Assembly (NCBI GenBank): GCA_015069205.1
Contig: SVIZ01000004.1
Coordinates: 155,773-219,772 of the forward strand
Source: Oscillospiraceae bacterium
GTDB taxonomy: Bacteria; Bacillota; Clostridia; Saccharofermentanales; Saccharofermentanaceae
DNA length: 64,000 nucleotides
Direction of reading: 5' to 3'
Below, in pieces: positions 53,414-62,354 of the stretch. The translations under genes and the position numbers were made by a program. The notes below the pieces were generated by a model. That model saw only the letters and a list, made by a program, of their open reading frames with translations. It was not told the DNA's origin and did no database searches. Positions within the stretch are counted from its first letter, which is position 1; each line of letters starts with the position of its first letter.

Positions 53414-54742
53414 TCAGCTTACGCCCAAAGCTGCACCATTAGCAGCATTTGCTTCACTAAAACTCTTCTCGGAAGTACCGTTCTTATAAATGAGAACCGG
53501 CTGCTTTCCTTCGACGATGCACTCTTTCTTGATGATGCATTCCTTAACATCTTTCTCTGAAGGAATGTTATACATAACATCTCTCATAGCTTCTTCTATG
53601 ATGGATCTTAATCCTCTTGCACCTGTGTTCTGCTCGATTGCCTTGTCAGCTATTGCTCTGATTGCATCTTCCTCGAAAACAAGTTCAACATCATCCATCT
53701 TGAGCATCTTTTTGTACTGCTTGATGATTGCATTCCTGGGTTCTGTAAGAACTCTTACAAGTGCATCGGCATCAAGCTTATCAAGAGCTACTGTAACCGG
53801 AAGACGTCCGATGAATTCAGGGATAAGACCGAACTTCATAAGGTCATCAGGCTTAACTTCGTGGAAATAGAAACCGCTGTTTCTGTCCTTCTTGGACTGA
53901 ACTTCAGCGCCGAAACCATACTGCTTCTGCTCTACTCGCTGTGCGATTATCTCATCGAGACCGTCAAATGCACCGCCTACGATGAAAAGGATATTTGTGG
54001 TATCGATCTTAATGCACTCTTCGTTAGGATGCTTTCTGCCGCCCTTAGGGGGAACATTTGCAACAGTACTCTCAAGGATCTTGAGCAAAGCCTGCTGGAC
54101 ACCCTCACCTGATACGTCACGTGTGATAGAGACGTTCTCGGACTTCTTTGTGATCTTATCGATCTCATCGATATATACGATACCTGTCTGTGCTCTCTCA
54201 ATATCGTAGTCAGCTGCGATAATGAGCTTAAGAAGAATGTTTTCTACATCTTCACCGACATAACCTGCCTGTGTAAGGCTCGTGGCATCGGCAACTGCGA
54301 AAGGAACATTTAAGATCCTGGCAAGTGTCTGGGCAAGAAGCGTCTTACCTGAACCTGTAGGTCCGAGCAAAAGGATATTGCTCTTGGAGATCTCAGTATC
54401 GTCAGCGGGAAGATCTGAATAAACTCTCTTGTAGTGGTTATATACGGCAACAGAAAGTGCGATCTTCGCGTCATCCTGACCGATTACATAAGAATCAAGC
54501 TTCTCCTTGATCTCATGAGGCGTAACAAGCTTCTTGGGCTTGATGGAACGCATCTTGCGCTTCTTGTTGACCTTCTCCTCTTCAGCTACGATGCCATATG
54601 CCGTTCTGATACAATCGATGCAGATATAACAGTTAACACCGGAGAAAAGTCTCGGTACCTCATATTCGGATTTACCGCAGAATGAGCAGCTCAAAACATC
54701 TCTTGAGTCGCCGCCGTAGTTGCCATTCTTAGAATTAGCCAT
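53414..54742 (-). CDS. clpX: ATP-dependent Clp protease unfoldase ClpX
   Basis: AAA+ unfoldase. Zinc-binding domain ([17 protein letters not shown]), Walker [17 protein letters not shown], Walker [11 protein letters not shown], pore loop GYVGEDVE and the RNNSGFYF-like sensor region. 442 aa. The clpP gene that usually precedes it is not adjacent; dtd follows upstream instead. Confidence 0.96.
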   Translation of the reverse strand: MANSKNGNYGGDSRDVLSCSFCGKSEYEVPRLFSGVNCYICIDCIRTAYGIVAEEEKVNKKRKMRSIKPKKLVTPHEIKEKLDSYVIGQDDAKIALSVAVYNHYKRVYSDLPADDTEISKSNILLLGPTGSGKTLLAQTLARILNVPFAVADATSLTQAGYVGEDVENILLKLIIAADYDIERAQTGIVYIDEIDKITKKSENVSITRDVSGEGVQQALLKILESTVANVPPKGGRKHPNEECIKIDTTNILFIVGGAFDGLDEIIAQRVEQKQYGFGAEVQSKKDRNSGFYFHEVKPDDLMKFGLIPEFIGRLPVTVALDKLDADALVRVLTEPRNAIIKQYKKMLKMDDVELVFEEDAIRAIADKAIEQNTGARGLRSIIEEAMRDVMYNIPSEKDVKECIIKKECIVEGKQPVLIYKNGTSEKSFSEANAANGAALGVS

Positions 54743-54779
54743 TAAAAATCTCCTAAAAAATGATATTTTTAGTCATGAT

Positions 54780-54807
54780 ATTTTATCACTACCTGCCATT
54801 TTAACAA
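54780..54807 (-). promoter_or_regulatory. Promoter of clpX
   Basis: Minus-strand TTGTTA (54802-54807), 16-bp spacer, TAAAAT (54780-54785). The start codon is about 35 nt downstream, after AGGAG. An imperfect long inverted repeat with arms CCATTTT and AAAATGG surrounds the -35 side. Confidence 0.5.
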
Positions 54808-54869
54808 ATAATATATATATAAATATTTCAAAATGGTGATAATTTAGGCTCAATTAAGAAAACAAAGCG

Positions 54870-55316
54870 TTAAATGGCCGCAGAATCGAGTATTACGGTA
54901 AAAGGACCGTCATTTATAAGGCTCACCTGCATATCAGCACCGAAAACACCTGTACCGAGAGTTTTTACCTGTGGCCTTATGGAATCAGCGATATAGTTAT
55001 ACAGTTCTTCTGCCCTTTGAGGGCCCATGCTGTCAGTAAATGAAGGCCTGTTGCCGTGTTTGCAGTCAGCATAAAGAGTAAACTGTGAAACCAGTAAGAT
55101 CTCACCGTCTATATCGGAAATGCTTAAATTGGTCTTTCCGTTACTGTCAGAGAAAATGCGCATCTTGAGAAGCTTCGCGATCATCTTATCGGCTACCGCC
55201 TCATCATCTTCTTTACCGATACCGCATAAAACCAGCATACCGGGACCAATAGAAGACTTTCTTACGCCTTCTATATCAACTGCTGCTTCTTTAACAACCT
55301 GGATGCAAAATCTCAT
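54870..55316 (-). CDS. dtd: D-aminoacyl-tRNA deacylase
   Basis: Removes D-amino acids mischarged on tRNA. SQFTLYADCKHGNRPSFTDSM is the catalytic-side signature, and NDGPFTVILDS carries the second Gly-cisPro motif. 148 aa is exact for the family. In an operon with the lipoprotein and rarA upstream. Confidence 0.92.
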   Translation of the reverse strand: MRFCIQVVKEAAVDIEGVRKSSIGPGMLVLCGIGKEDDEAVADKMIAKLLKMRIFSDSNGKTNLSISDIDGEILLVSQFTLYADCKHGNRPSFTDSMGPQRAEELYNYIADSIRPQVKTLGTGVFGADMQVSLINDGPFTVILDSAAI

Positions 55317-55319
55317 AGA

Positions 55320-55859
55320 TCAGAACTCCACATCATTCTGGCAGCCTTCGAGCATGAACCAAGAACCGTTGATCTCATATACGACATAATAGAAATCCGC
55401 ACTGGCACTTTCAGTATCTTTGCTGAAATAAACCGTAACCTTTTGGATCTGTATCCTTCCGATCTCAGAATACTCACGACCTGAAAGGAAACAGATAGCG
55501 GACCTCATGGATGCTTCATCAAAACCGTTCGCTATTGTGTAATCCCTGTATCCCGTTGATGCCGTACCGTTCACTACAGCATTGATCTGCATAACGCTTC
55601 TGTACTGCGAATATAGATCGTCACCGGATGATTCACCCAATTGTTCCAGGAAACCCTCCGGATAGCATTTGTCGAACATTGCCCTGTTATCGGTAAACAA
55701 CGCTTCCATATATGCTCTTGCAACGTATTCACCGGATGTGTTTACCTGTTCCATTGTGACCTGGGGTTCGATCTGAGGTCCTTTATCTTTGCTGTCACAC
55801 GCAGTAAACGCAAAAACGAATACAAGCATTAAAGCTATAGCTGACAATGTCTTACGCAT
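55320..55859 (-). CDS. Small lipoprotein of unknown function
   Basis: 179 aa. Signal peptide ALMLVFVFAFTAC with lipobox cysteine, short charged linker, then a NTF2/cystatin-like helical-beta domain (VARAYMEALFTDNRAMFDKCYPEGF, YFSKDTESASADFYYVVYEINGSWFMLEG). Similar small secreted proteins with a DUF4878-like fold exist; no function known. Sits between rarA and dtd with 1-4 bp gaps. Confidence 0.7.
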   Translation of the reverse strand: MRKTLSAIALMLVFVFAFTACDSKDKGPQIEPQVTMEQVNTSGEYVARAYMEALFTDNRAMFDKCYPEGFLEQLGESSGDDLYSQYRSVMQINAVVNGTASTGYRDYTIANGFDEASMRSAICFLSGREYSEIGRIQIQKVTVYFSKDTESASADFYYVVYEINGSWFMLEGCQNDVEF

Positions 55860-55860
55860 C

Positions 55861-57159
55861 TTATTCCTCCTGCCCCGTCATCTTCTTAACATAATCAAGA
55901 TATTCAATGATCTTGCGTTCGTATCCGATGTCCGTAGGCTCATAGTATTTCTTTCCGAGGGTCTTATCGGTCATGTACTGCTGCTTGGTAACATGTCCCG
56001 GAAAATCATGCGGATACTTATATCCGACTGAATAGCCCAGTTCTTCCATTCCTTTGGCAGGGGCATTTCGAAGATGCATCGGAACAACACCGGTATCAGT
56101 ATTAGTGGCATCATCAAGAGCCTTGTCAATCGCCAGATAGGCAGCATTTGATTTGGGTGAAGACGCAACGATAATGCACGCTTCAGCCAGAGGGATCCTT
56201 GCTTCAGGCATACCGACAGATCTGGCACATTCATGAGCCGCAACCGCAACGAGCAGCGCGTTGGGATTTGCCATGCCTACGTCTTCGGCAGCACAGATCA
56301 TTATCCTTCGCGCAAGGAACTCAATATCCTCTCCTGCAGCCAAAGCTCTCGCAAGATAAAGGATCGCGGCATCAGGGTCAGAGCCTCTCATGGACTTGAT
56401 CATCGCGCTGATATTGTCATAGTGGTATTCGCCATCCTTATCGAAAAGAACGGTCTTAGTCTGGATGCACTCCTTCATTACTTCATCGGTAATCGTAATA
56501 GAACCATCAGATGAAGGCGGAGTCGTAATAACGGCAAGTTCTATGCTGTTAAGGGCAGATCTCGCATCACCGTTGGACGTCTCAGCTATCTTCAGAAGCG
56601 TCTCTTCGGATATTTTGACATCCATGCTGCCAAAACCCCTTTCCTTATCTGAGAGGGCATTTTTCAGCACTTTAACGATATCCTTTGATTCTAGAGGCTT
56701 TAGCTGGCATACGGTTGATCTGGATACCAGAGCCTTATTTACCTCAAAAAAAGGATTCTCGGTAGTCGCACCGATCAAAACAACAGTCCCGTCTTCAACA
56801 TAAGGAAGAAGGGCATCCTGCTGTAATTTATTGAATCTGTGGATCTCGTCGATGAAAAGGACCGTCTTGCGTCCTTCTGAAAGGAGCGGATTGGAAGCAT
56901 CCCCTACGATCTTCTTTATATCTGAAACGCCTGCCGTTACCGCATTAAGCTGCTCAAATCTAGACTTTGTCGTATTGGCAATGACACGCGCAAGAGCTGT
57001 CTTTCCGACTCCAGGCGGACCAAACAAAATGATCGAAGACAGACGGTCTGCCTCGATCATTCGTCTTAACATCTTTCCTTTGCCGATGATATGCTCCTGA
57101 CCCGCATACTCATCCAATGTCAAAGGTGACATTCTGTAAGCGAGCGGTTTATCTTCCAT
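55861..57159 (-). CDS. rarA: Replication-associated recombination protein RarA/MgsA
   Basis: AAA+ clamp-loader-like ATPase acting at stalled forks. N-terminal PLAYRMSPLTLDEYAGQEHIIG, Walker A ILFGPPGVGKTALARVIA, VLFIDEIHRFNKLQQDALLPYVE, and the C-terminal RarA-specific helical domain (VGMANPNALLVAVAAHECARSVGMPEA). 432 aa is normal. Confidence 0.93.
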   Translation of the reverse strand: MEDKPLAYRMSPLTLDEYAGQEHIIGKGKMLRRMIEADRLSSIILFGPPGVGKTALARVIANTTKSRFEQLNAVTAGVSDIKKIVGDASNPLLSEGRKTVLFIDEIHRFNKLQQDALLPYVEDGTVVLIGATTENPFFEVNKALVSRSTVCQLKPLESKDIVKVLKNALSDKERGFGSMDVKISEETLLKIAETSNGDARSALNSIELAVITTPPSSDGSITITDEVMKECIQTKTVLFDKDGEYHYDNISAMIKSMRGSDPDAAILYLARALAAGEDIEFLARRIMICAAEDVGMANPNALLVAVAAHECARSVGMPEARIPLAEACIIVASSPKSNAAYLAIDKALDDATNTDTGVVPMHLRNAPAKGMEELGYSVGYKYPHDFPGHVTKQQYMTDKTLGKKYYEPTDIGYERKIIEYLDYVKKMTGQEE

Positions 57160-57192
57160 AATATCAGGGCATCAATCGTTATATCCCGGATA

Positions 57193-58434
57193 TCAAACGA
57201 TATCGGGATATACGGGGTACTTATCAGTAAGAGCCTTAACTCTCTTGATAGATTCTTCCTTCTTGTTGTCGTAGTCGAAGATGCAGTCAGCAATGATGTT
57301 TGCAACTTCAACGAAGTCTTCTTCCTTAAAGCCTCTTGTTGTAGCAGCAGGTGTACCGATACGTACGCCTGATGTAACTGTCGGCTTCTCGGGATCGAAA
57401 GGAATTGTGTTCTTGTTAGCTGTGATGTTTACATCATCAAGACGCTCCTGGAGCATAGCGCCTGTAACGCCTGTACCTCTCAGGTCGATGAGCATGAGGT
57501 GGTTGTCTGTACCGCCTGATACGAGGTTAACGTCTCTTGCAAGAAGAGCCTCGCTCATAGCCTTAGCGTTCTTAACGATCTGCTCTGCATAAGCTCTGAA
57601 CTCAGGTGAGAGTGCTTCCTTGAAAGCAACAGCCTTAGCAGCGATGATGTGCATGAGGGGGCCGCCCTGCTGTCCGGGAAATACTGCAGAATTGATCTTC
57701 TTAGCATATTCCTCTTTGCACATGATGATACCGCCACGGGGACCTCTCAATGTCTTGTGAGTCGTTGTTGTAACGAAATCAGCATACGGAACCGGATTGG
57801 GGTGAAGTCCTGCAGCAACGAGTCCTGCAATGTGAGCCATATCTACGAAGAGGTATGCGCCGACTTCATCAGCGATCTCTCTGAACTTCTTGAAATCAAT
57901 GATTCTCGGATATGCGGAAGCACCTGCAACGATTACCTTAGGCTTGCACTCGAGTGCCTTGGCACGGATTGCATCGTAGTCGAGCATCTGTGTCTTCTCA
58001 TCTACCTGGTAGAACTCGGAGTGATATGTTCTGCCGGATACGTTGATCTTCATACCGTGTGTTAAGTGACCGCCGTGTGAGAGGTCAAGTCCGAGGATAG
58101 TATCACCGGGCTCAAGAATTGCGAAATAAACCGCTGTGTTAGCCTGAGCGCCTGAGTGAGGCTGAACGTTAACGTGCTCTGCACCGAAAAGCTGTTTAGC
58201 TCTGTCGATAGCGAGCTGCTCTACGATATCCACATACTCGCAGCCGCCGTAATAACGCTTTCCCGGATAACCCTCAGCATACTTGTTTGTGAGCGGTGTA
58301 CCTGCAGCTTCAAGAACTGCCTCAGAAACCATGTTCTCGGATGCGATAAGCTCGATCTTGTTTCTCTGACGTCCGATCTCCTGCATTATTGCGGAATAGA
58401 CTTCAGAATCCTCAGCCTTAATGTGGTCGTACAT
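57193..58434 (-). CDS. glyA: Serine hydroxymethyltransferase
   Basis: PLP enzyme, serine plus THF to glycine plus methylene-THF, feeding ThyA and purine synthesis. [36 protein letters not shown] substrate site, [12 protein letters not shown], and the PLP lysine in [14 protein letters not shown]. The frame opens 21 codons upstream; AGGAGG 7 nt before the ATG at 58434 sets the start (413 aa). Confidence 0.95.
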   Translation of the reverse strand: MYDHIKAEDSEVYSAIMQEIGRQRNKIELIASENMVSEAVLEAAGTPLTNKYAEGYPGKRYYGGCEYVDIVEQLAIDRAKQLFGAEHVNVQPHSGAQANTAVYFAILEPGDTILGLDLSHGGHLTHGMKINVSGRTYHSEFYQVDEKTQMLDYDAIRAKALECKPKVIVAGASAYPRIIDFKKFREIADEVGAYLFVDMAHIAGLVAAGLHPNPVPYADFVTTTTHKTLRGPRGGIIMCKEEYAKKINSAVFPGQQGGPLMHIIAAKAVAFKEALSPEFRAYAEQIVKNAKAMSEALLARDVNLVSGGTDNHLMLIDLRGTGVTGAMLQERLDDVNITANKNTIPFDPEKPTVTSGVRIGTPAATTRGFKEEDFVEVANIIADCIFDYDNKKEESIKRVKALTDKYPVYPDIV

Positions 58435-58591
58435 ATATAATCCTCCTGATGGGGTAATAATCAACGCGTAATATTTTATTATAAGGGTCAAGTTCAATCA
58501 AGCCGAAAAAGGATATAAAGAAGTATATTTCGTGCATAGATTTTATCTATGTTTCCGCTTGGTTTTTCGGTAAAAAATCACCTGAGGGACT
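58435..58591 (-). other. glyA upstream region with a nested hairpin
   Basis: On the minus strand CCGAAAAA (58563-58570) can pair with TTTTTCGG (58503-58510), enclosing a smaller hairpin (58545-58551 with 58535-58541). TATAAT at 58478-58483 is a possible -10. The structure could end the AIR-like/thiI operon or act on glyA; it does not resemble the glycine riboswitch. Confidence 0.35.
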
Positions 58592-59620
58592 TCAGATCTT
58601 GTAGATCTCGTCAGCAGAAGGAGCCGGCATGGGTCTTATGACACCATCAAGACCAATTGTCCTGGCGCCTTCAGAGGCATCAGTGAACTCTCCGATGACA
58701 GTAGCTCTTATGCCCTGTTCTTCCAAAGCCTTAATGACCTTGTCAGGTTCAGACGAAGCTATCATAAGCGCACCAGAAGAAATGAGCCTGAACGGATCAA
58801 GTCCCAAAGCATCGCAAATTGCCTTTGAGCAGTCAGTAAAAGGGACCAGTCTCTGGTCAAGCGTAACACCAACCTTCGAAAAGTCTGCCATCTCAAAAGC
58901 AGCGCCCTCAACACCGCCTTCAGTAACGTCATGCATGAGGTTGACACAGGATCTGGGGAACCCGTCATCTCTTAAGGCGCCTGTCTCTGAAGCCAATGGA
59001 CCTAATATGGTTCCTTCCCTTACAACGGAAATAAGGCTGCTGTATGTCCTGGCCTCTTCGATATACTCATCAGGGACTTTGCCCTTCAATTTGTCTGCAT
59101 GCTCATTAGCGGCAATAAAGCTGCCTTCGATAGCTGCTGTCTTAGTGATTATAAGCTTATCTCCGGGCTTCGCATGTCCCAAAGGAACAGGGCTTCCCTT
59201 TTCAACTACGCCGAACGCAGTGGAAATTACAACGAACCTGTTTACGCAGTCAGATACTTCCGTATGGCCGCCAACGATGTCTACGCCGAGTTTGCCGGCC
59301 TCACGGCTGGCCTGATCAACTATGGAACTTATCTCTTCCTCGGTCGAATCCGGAGGGGCGATAATTACGATGAGAATACCGGTGGGAGCTACTCCGCATG
59401 CAGCAATGTCATTGCAAGAGACATGGATAGCAAGAGTTCCTGACTCACTGCCGCCTGCAGTAATGGGGTCAGAAGAAGTGACAAGGAGATTCTCGCCTGT
59501 CTTGAGCCATGCGCAGTCAGCACCGATACCGGCGCCTGAGAGCGTATTGCTCGACAGCTTAGGAAGTCTTGATAAAACAAGAGATTCAAGCTGCTCGTCT
59601 GTAAGCTTTCCTATTCTCAA
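58592..59620 (-). CDS. AIR synthase-related (HypE-like) protein
   Basis: 342 aa of the PurM/HypE/ThiL superfamily: ADCAWLKTGENLLVTSSDPITA, HVSCNDIAACGVAPTG, VGGHTEVSDC and LMHDVTEGGVEGAAFEM. No glycine-rich P loop of SelD, no HypE C-terminal cysteine tail (ends DEIYKI), so it is one of the COG0309-like proteins of unknown reaction. Its close linkage to thiI and a cysteine desulfurase suggests ATP-dependent activation in sulfur or thiamine-related chemistry; this is inference. Confidence 0.8.
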   Translation of the reverse strand: MRIGKLTDEQLESLVLSRLPKLSSNTLSGAGIGADCAWLKTGENLLVTSSDPITAGGSESGTLAIHVSCNDIAACGVAPTGILIVIIAPPDSTEEEISSIVDQASREAGKLGVDIVGGHTEVSDCVNRFVVISTAFGVVEKGSPVPLGHAKPGDKLIITKTAAIEGSFIAANEHADKLKGKVPDEYIEEARTYSSLISVVREGTILGPLASETGALRDDGFPRSCVNLMHDVTEGGVEGAAFEMADFSKVGVTLDQRLVPFTDCSKAICDALGLDPFRLISSGALMIASSEPDKVIKALEEQGIRATVIGEFTDASEGARTIGLDGVIRPMPAPSADEIYKI

Positions 59621-59644
59621 AGCTTCCTCCTATGTTCCGCAAGA

Positions 59645-60847
59645 TCAGAACGGATCGATGATGATGTCTTCAGTTCCGAGCACACCTGATTCAACGAGGC
59701 TCTCAATATCAAGATCCTTTTCTGCCTCGATTATATCCTCAGGATGAGGATGTGTCTTCGGGTGTTTTGCAACAAATACAGTACAGCAATCCTCATAAGG
59801 AAGGATCGATGTCTCAAAAGCACCGATATTTCTTGAAATATCGCATGTAGCCTGCTTATCGATACCGATAAGAGGTCTTAAGATCGGCATCTTTACGACT
59901 TCGTTTGTGGCAGCGATCGCCTCCATGGTCTGGGAAGCAACCTGGCCTAAACTCTCGCCTGTGATAAGGCATTTACAGTCATTCTTAAGGGCAAGGCGCT
60001 CTGCTATCTGGAGCATTACGCGGCGCATCGTGACCGTAAGCATGTCCTGGGGAGAGTGCTTATAGAGATCAAGCTGGATCTGCGTAAAGTTAACGACATG
60101 AAGAGTCATTCTTCCGGAGAAACCTGATACGATCTTGGCGAGGTCGATTACCTTCTGCTTGGCAAGATCACTCGTATAGGGATATGAATGGAAATAAACT
60201 GCATCCAAAGGCATTCCTCTTGAAGCCATCATGAATCCTGCAACAGGGCTGTCGATACCGCCTGACAATAAGAGCATGCCCTTTGCGCATGAACCGACAG
60301 GAAGTCCTCTGTGAGCCATCATCTTACCCGAGTAGACATAATTGGACTCACGGATCTCAACATTCAGGATAAAATCAGGATTCTTAACCTTAACTGAAAG
60401 ATCCGGGAACTTCTGAAGGATCTGATATCCGAGTTCTTCACAGATCTCCGGTGATGTCATCGGGAAAGTCTTGTTTCCGCGCTTGCTCTCAACCTTAAAG
60501 GTCTTGTATCCGGGATTATTCTCGAGCAGTTCCTGAACACACGTGAGGGCATTTTCCTTGATAGACTCAAAGTCTCCTTCAAATTTCCTTGCAAGGCTTA
60601 CGGATACGATACCGAAAACCTGGCATACTGCCTTCATTATGGCCTCCGCAGAAGCCATTGACCGGAAGTTCGGGTTATCCTCTTCCTTGGGTTCGATCCA
60701 GATCCTGCTCTGACTCTGATATATCTTCAGATTACCGAATTTCTTAAGTCTGTACTTAAGGTTGCTTTTAAGCTGGATCTCAAAAGATCCTCTGTTAAGT
60801 CCCTTGAGGGTTACTTCACCCATCCTTGCCAAAAGGACATTTGCCAT
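59645..60847 (-). CDS. thiI: tRNA 4-thiouridine synthase
   Basis: Adenylates U8 of tRNA for sulfur insertion, also implicated in thiazole synthesis. An N-terminal ferredoxin-like domain and THUMP (about 60-165; ILNVEIRESNYVYSG) precede PP-loop LLSGGIDSPVAGFMM (near 182). 400 aa, so the rhodanese domain of E. coli ThiI is missing, as usual in Gram-positives, where the cysteine desulfurase partner acts directly. That partner is 10 bp upstream. Confidence 0.94.
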   Translation of the reverse strand: MANVLLARMGEVTLKGLNRGSFEIQLKSNLKYRLKKFGNLKIYQSQSRIWIEPKEEDNPNFRSMASAEAIMKAVCQVFGIVSVSLARKFEGDFESIKENALTCVQELLENNPGYKTFKVESKRGNKTFPMTSPEICEELGYQILQKFPDLSVKVKNPDFILNVEIRESNYVYSGKMMAHRGLPVGSCAKGMLLLSGGIDSPVAGFMMASRGMPLDAVYFHSYPYTSDLAKQKVIDLAKIVSGFSGRMTLHVVNFTQIQLDLYKHSPQDMLTVTMRRVMLQIAERLALKNDCKCLITGESLGQVASQTMEAIAATNEVVKMPILRPLIGIDKQATCDISRNIGAFETSILPYEDCCTVFVAKHPKTHPHPEDIIEAEKDLDIESLVESGVLGTEDIIIDPF

Positions 60848-60857
60848 GTTTATATCC

Positions 60858-61997
60858 TCACTTCACCAGAAATTGATCGTATATCTCGTCTACACACTTA
60901 ATAAACTCTACTGCTTCATCCATAGTATTATACCTGGAGAAACTGAGCCTTACAGCATTTGCGGCCGTCTTCCTGTCCACGCCCATATCGAGAAGAACGT
61001 AAGATACTTTCTTCTGCTTGGCTGAACATGCGGAAACAGTCGACACGAAAATGTCGTATATTTCAAGACAATGAAGCATTGTCTCTGATTCAAAACCTTC
61101 GAAAGAAACATTCAGCACATAAGGAAGAGCATCGTCAGGAGATAAGATCTTCGCACCCCTGCTGCTAAGTTCCTTACGTAGATACTCGTTGATCTTCAGG
61201 ACCTCCGAACGCGCTTCATCGATCCCAGAAGTCACTTCCTTCAGAGCAGCAAGGAAAGCGCCGGCAAGTACAGGGCTCTGTGTTCCGGATCTCATTCCCT
61301 CCTGCTGTCCGCCTCCGAGGATCAAAGGATCGATCCTTATTCCCTTCCTGACATAAAGAACCCCGTTTCCCTTAATGGAATGGATCTTGTGTCCTGAGAA
61401 AGAACACATGTCTGCACCCATGGATGACAGATTTATGGGAAGCTTTCCCAGTGCCTGGACACAATCAAGATAGATTGCCGTATCAGGCGATAATGCTTTT
61501 ATAGTCTTTGAGATGCTCTCAAATGGAAGAACGGATCCAGTCTCATTGTTTACGAGCGTGAAACACGCAAGCGCAACTCCGCCCTTTTTGAGTTCTTCTT
61601 CAAGGCTCTCTGCTACGGGCTTACCGTCTGAACCTACCTTTATATATCTGATCTCATAGCCGAGCTTTGCGAGATATTCAAGGCACTCTAACGTAGCCTT
61701 GTGTTCTGTCCTTGTGGAGATAACGGCATTGCCGGCGCGCTTATTGCGGCTCATGTATCCCTTGATCGCTGTATTGGCACTCTCAGTGGCACATGACGTA
61801 AAAAAGATCTCTTCTGTCTTTGCACCGAGAAGACCGGCAGTCTCCGATCTGATATTCTCGTAGAGTTCTGCCGCCTTGTTGCCGAGCTTATGAAGAGCTC
61901 CCGGATTGGCTGACAAAGAATTATCAGTAAGTTCCTGAAGCTTGGCTCTTACGCTGTCTGATACAAATGTCGTTGCACTGTTATCAAAGTAGATCAT
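60858..61997 (-). CDS. Cysteine desulfurase, ThiI partner (NifZ type)
   Basis: Class V PLP aminotransferase fold, 379 aa. IYFDNSATTFVS, HKATLECLEYL, PLP lysine in SFSGHKIHSIKGNGVLY, and the active cysteine loop FVSTVSACSAKQKKV near 330. Taking its place next to thiI as a guide, it corresponds to B. subtilis NifZ, which feeds ThiI, rather than a general IscS; no iscU or sufU is near. Confidence 0.9.
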   Translation of the reverse strand: MIYFDNSATTFVSDSVRAKLQELTDNSLSANPGALHKLGNKAAELYENIRSETAGLLGAKTEEIFFTSCATESANTAIKGYMSRNKRAGNAVISTRTEHKATLECLEYLAKLGYEIRYIKVGSDGKPVAESLEEELKKGGVALACFTLVNNETGSVLPFESISKTIKALSPDTAIYLDCVQALGKLPINLSSMGADMCSFSGHKIHSIKGNGVLYVRKGIRIDPLILGGGQQEGMRSGTQSPVLAGAFLAALKEVTSGIDEARSEVLKINEYLRKELSSRGAKILSPDDALPYVLNVSFEGFESETMLHCLEIYDIFVSTVSACSAKQKKVSYVLLDMGVDRKTAANAVRLSFSRYNTMDEAVEFIKCVDEIYDQFLVK

Positions 61998-62061
61998 GGT
62001 GTTCCTTTTCCCCGCATTATAAGCAGGGGCCGTATATTTCCCTGAAAATGACGTATGTATT

Positions 62062-62089
62062 ATATATTAGCGGGCTCTGAACGCAACAA
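62062..62089 (-). promoter_or_regulatory. Possible promoter of nifZ-thiI
   Basis: Minus-strand TTGCGT, 16-bp spacer and TATAAT upstream of the cysteine desulfurase. A CCCC-GC/GC-GGGG hairpin in the leader (near 62010-62030) lies between it and the start. Confidence 0.35.
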
Positions 62090-62106
62090 CAAATATATTG
62101 ATTAAA

Positions 62107-62352
62107 TCACCATTTCCTGTAGGGGCACGTGCCTTTTTTTGTAGCCGCCCTTATCTCAACATAACAGCCGCAGGCAAGACATGTTCCCTGATTGATCTTC
62201 GAGCATTCCTTACAGATAGCAAGTCTTTGGGAAGTCACCTCATCAGAAACAAGCTCTTCCGGTGGAAGAGCTTGGATTCCTTCTACAATGATCTTTTCGT
62301 ATTGTTCCCTGCTGAAATCCTTAAGGAGACAGCGGGTGCAGATCTTTGGCAT
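62107..62352 (-). CDS. Small DUF6171-type zinc-ribbon protein
   Basis: 81 aa. Four cysteine pairs: CTRC at the N-terminus, CKEC, CLACGC and a final CPY; the segment CLACGCYVEIRAATKKGTCPYRKW-like end matches DUF6171, a small Firmicutes family of unknown function. Length is normal. It follows the arabinofuranosidase gene by 2 bp, but a functional link is not apparent. Confidence 0.8.
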   Translation of the reverse strand: MPKICTRCLLKDFSREQYEKIIVEGIQALPPEELVSDEVTSQRLAICKECSKINQGTCLACGCYVEIRAATKKGTCPYRKW

Positions 62353-62354
62353 TA

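Noticed and set aside
58435..58591. Glycine riboswitch ahead of glyA
   Set aside because: No tandem aptamer or conserved GGAGAG core is present.
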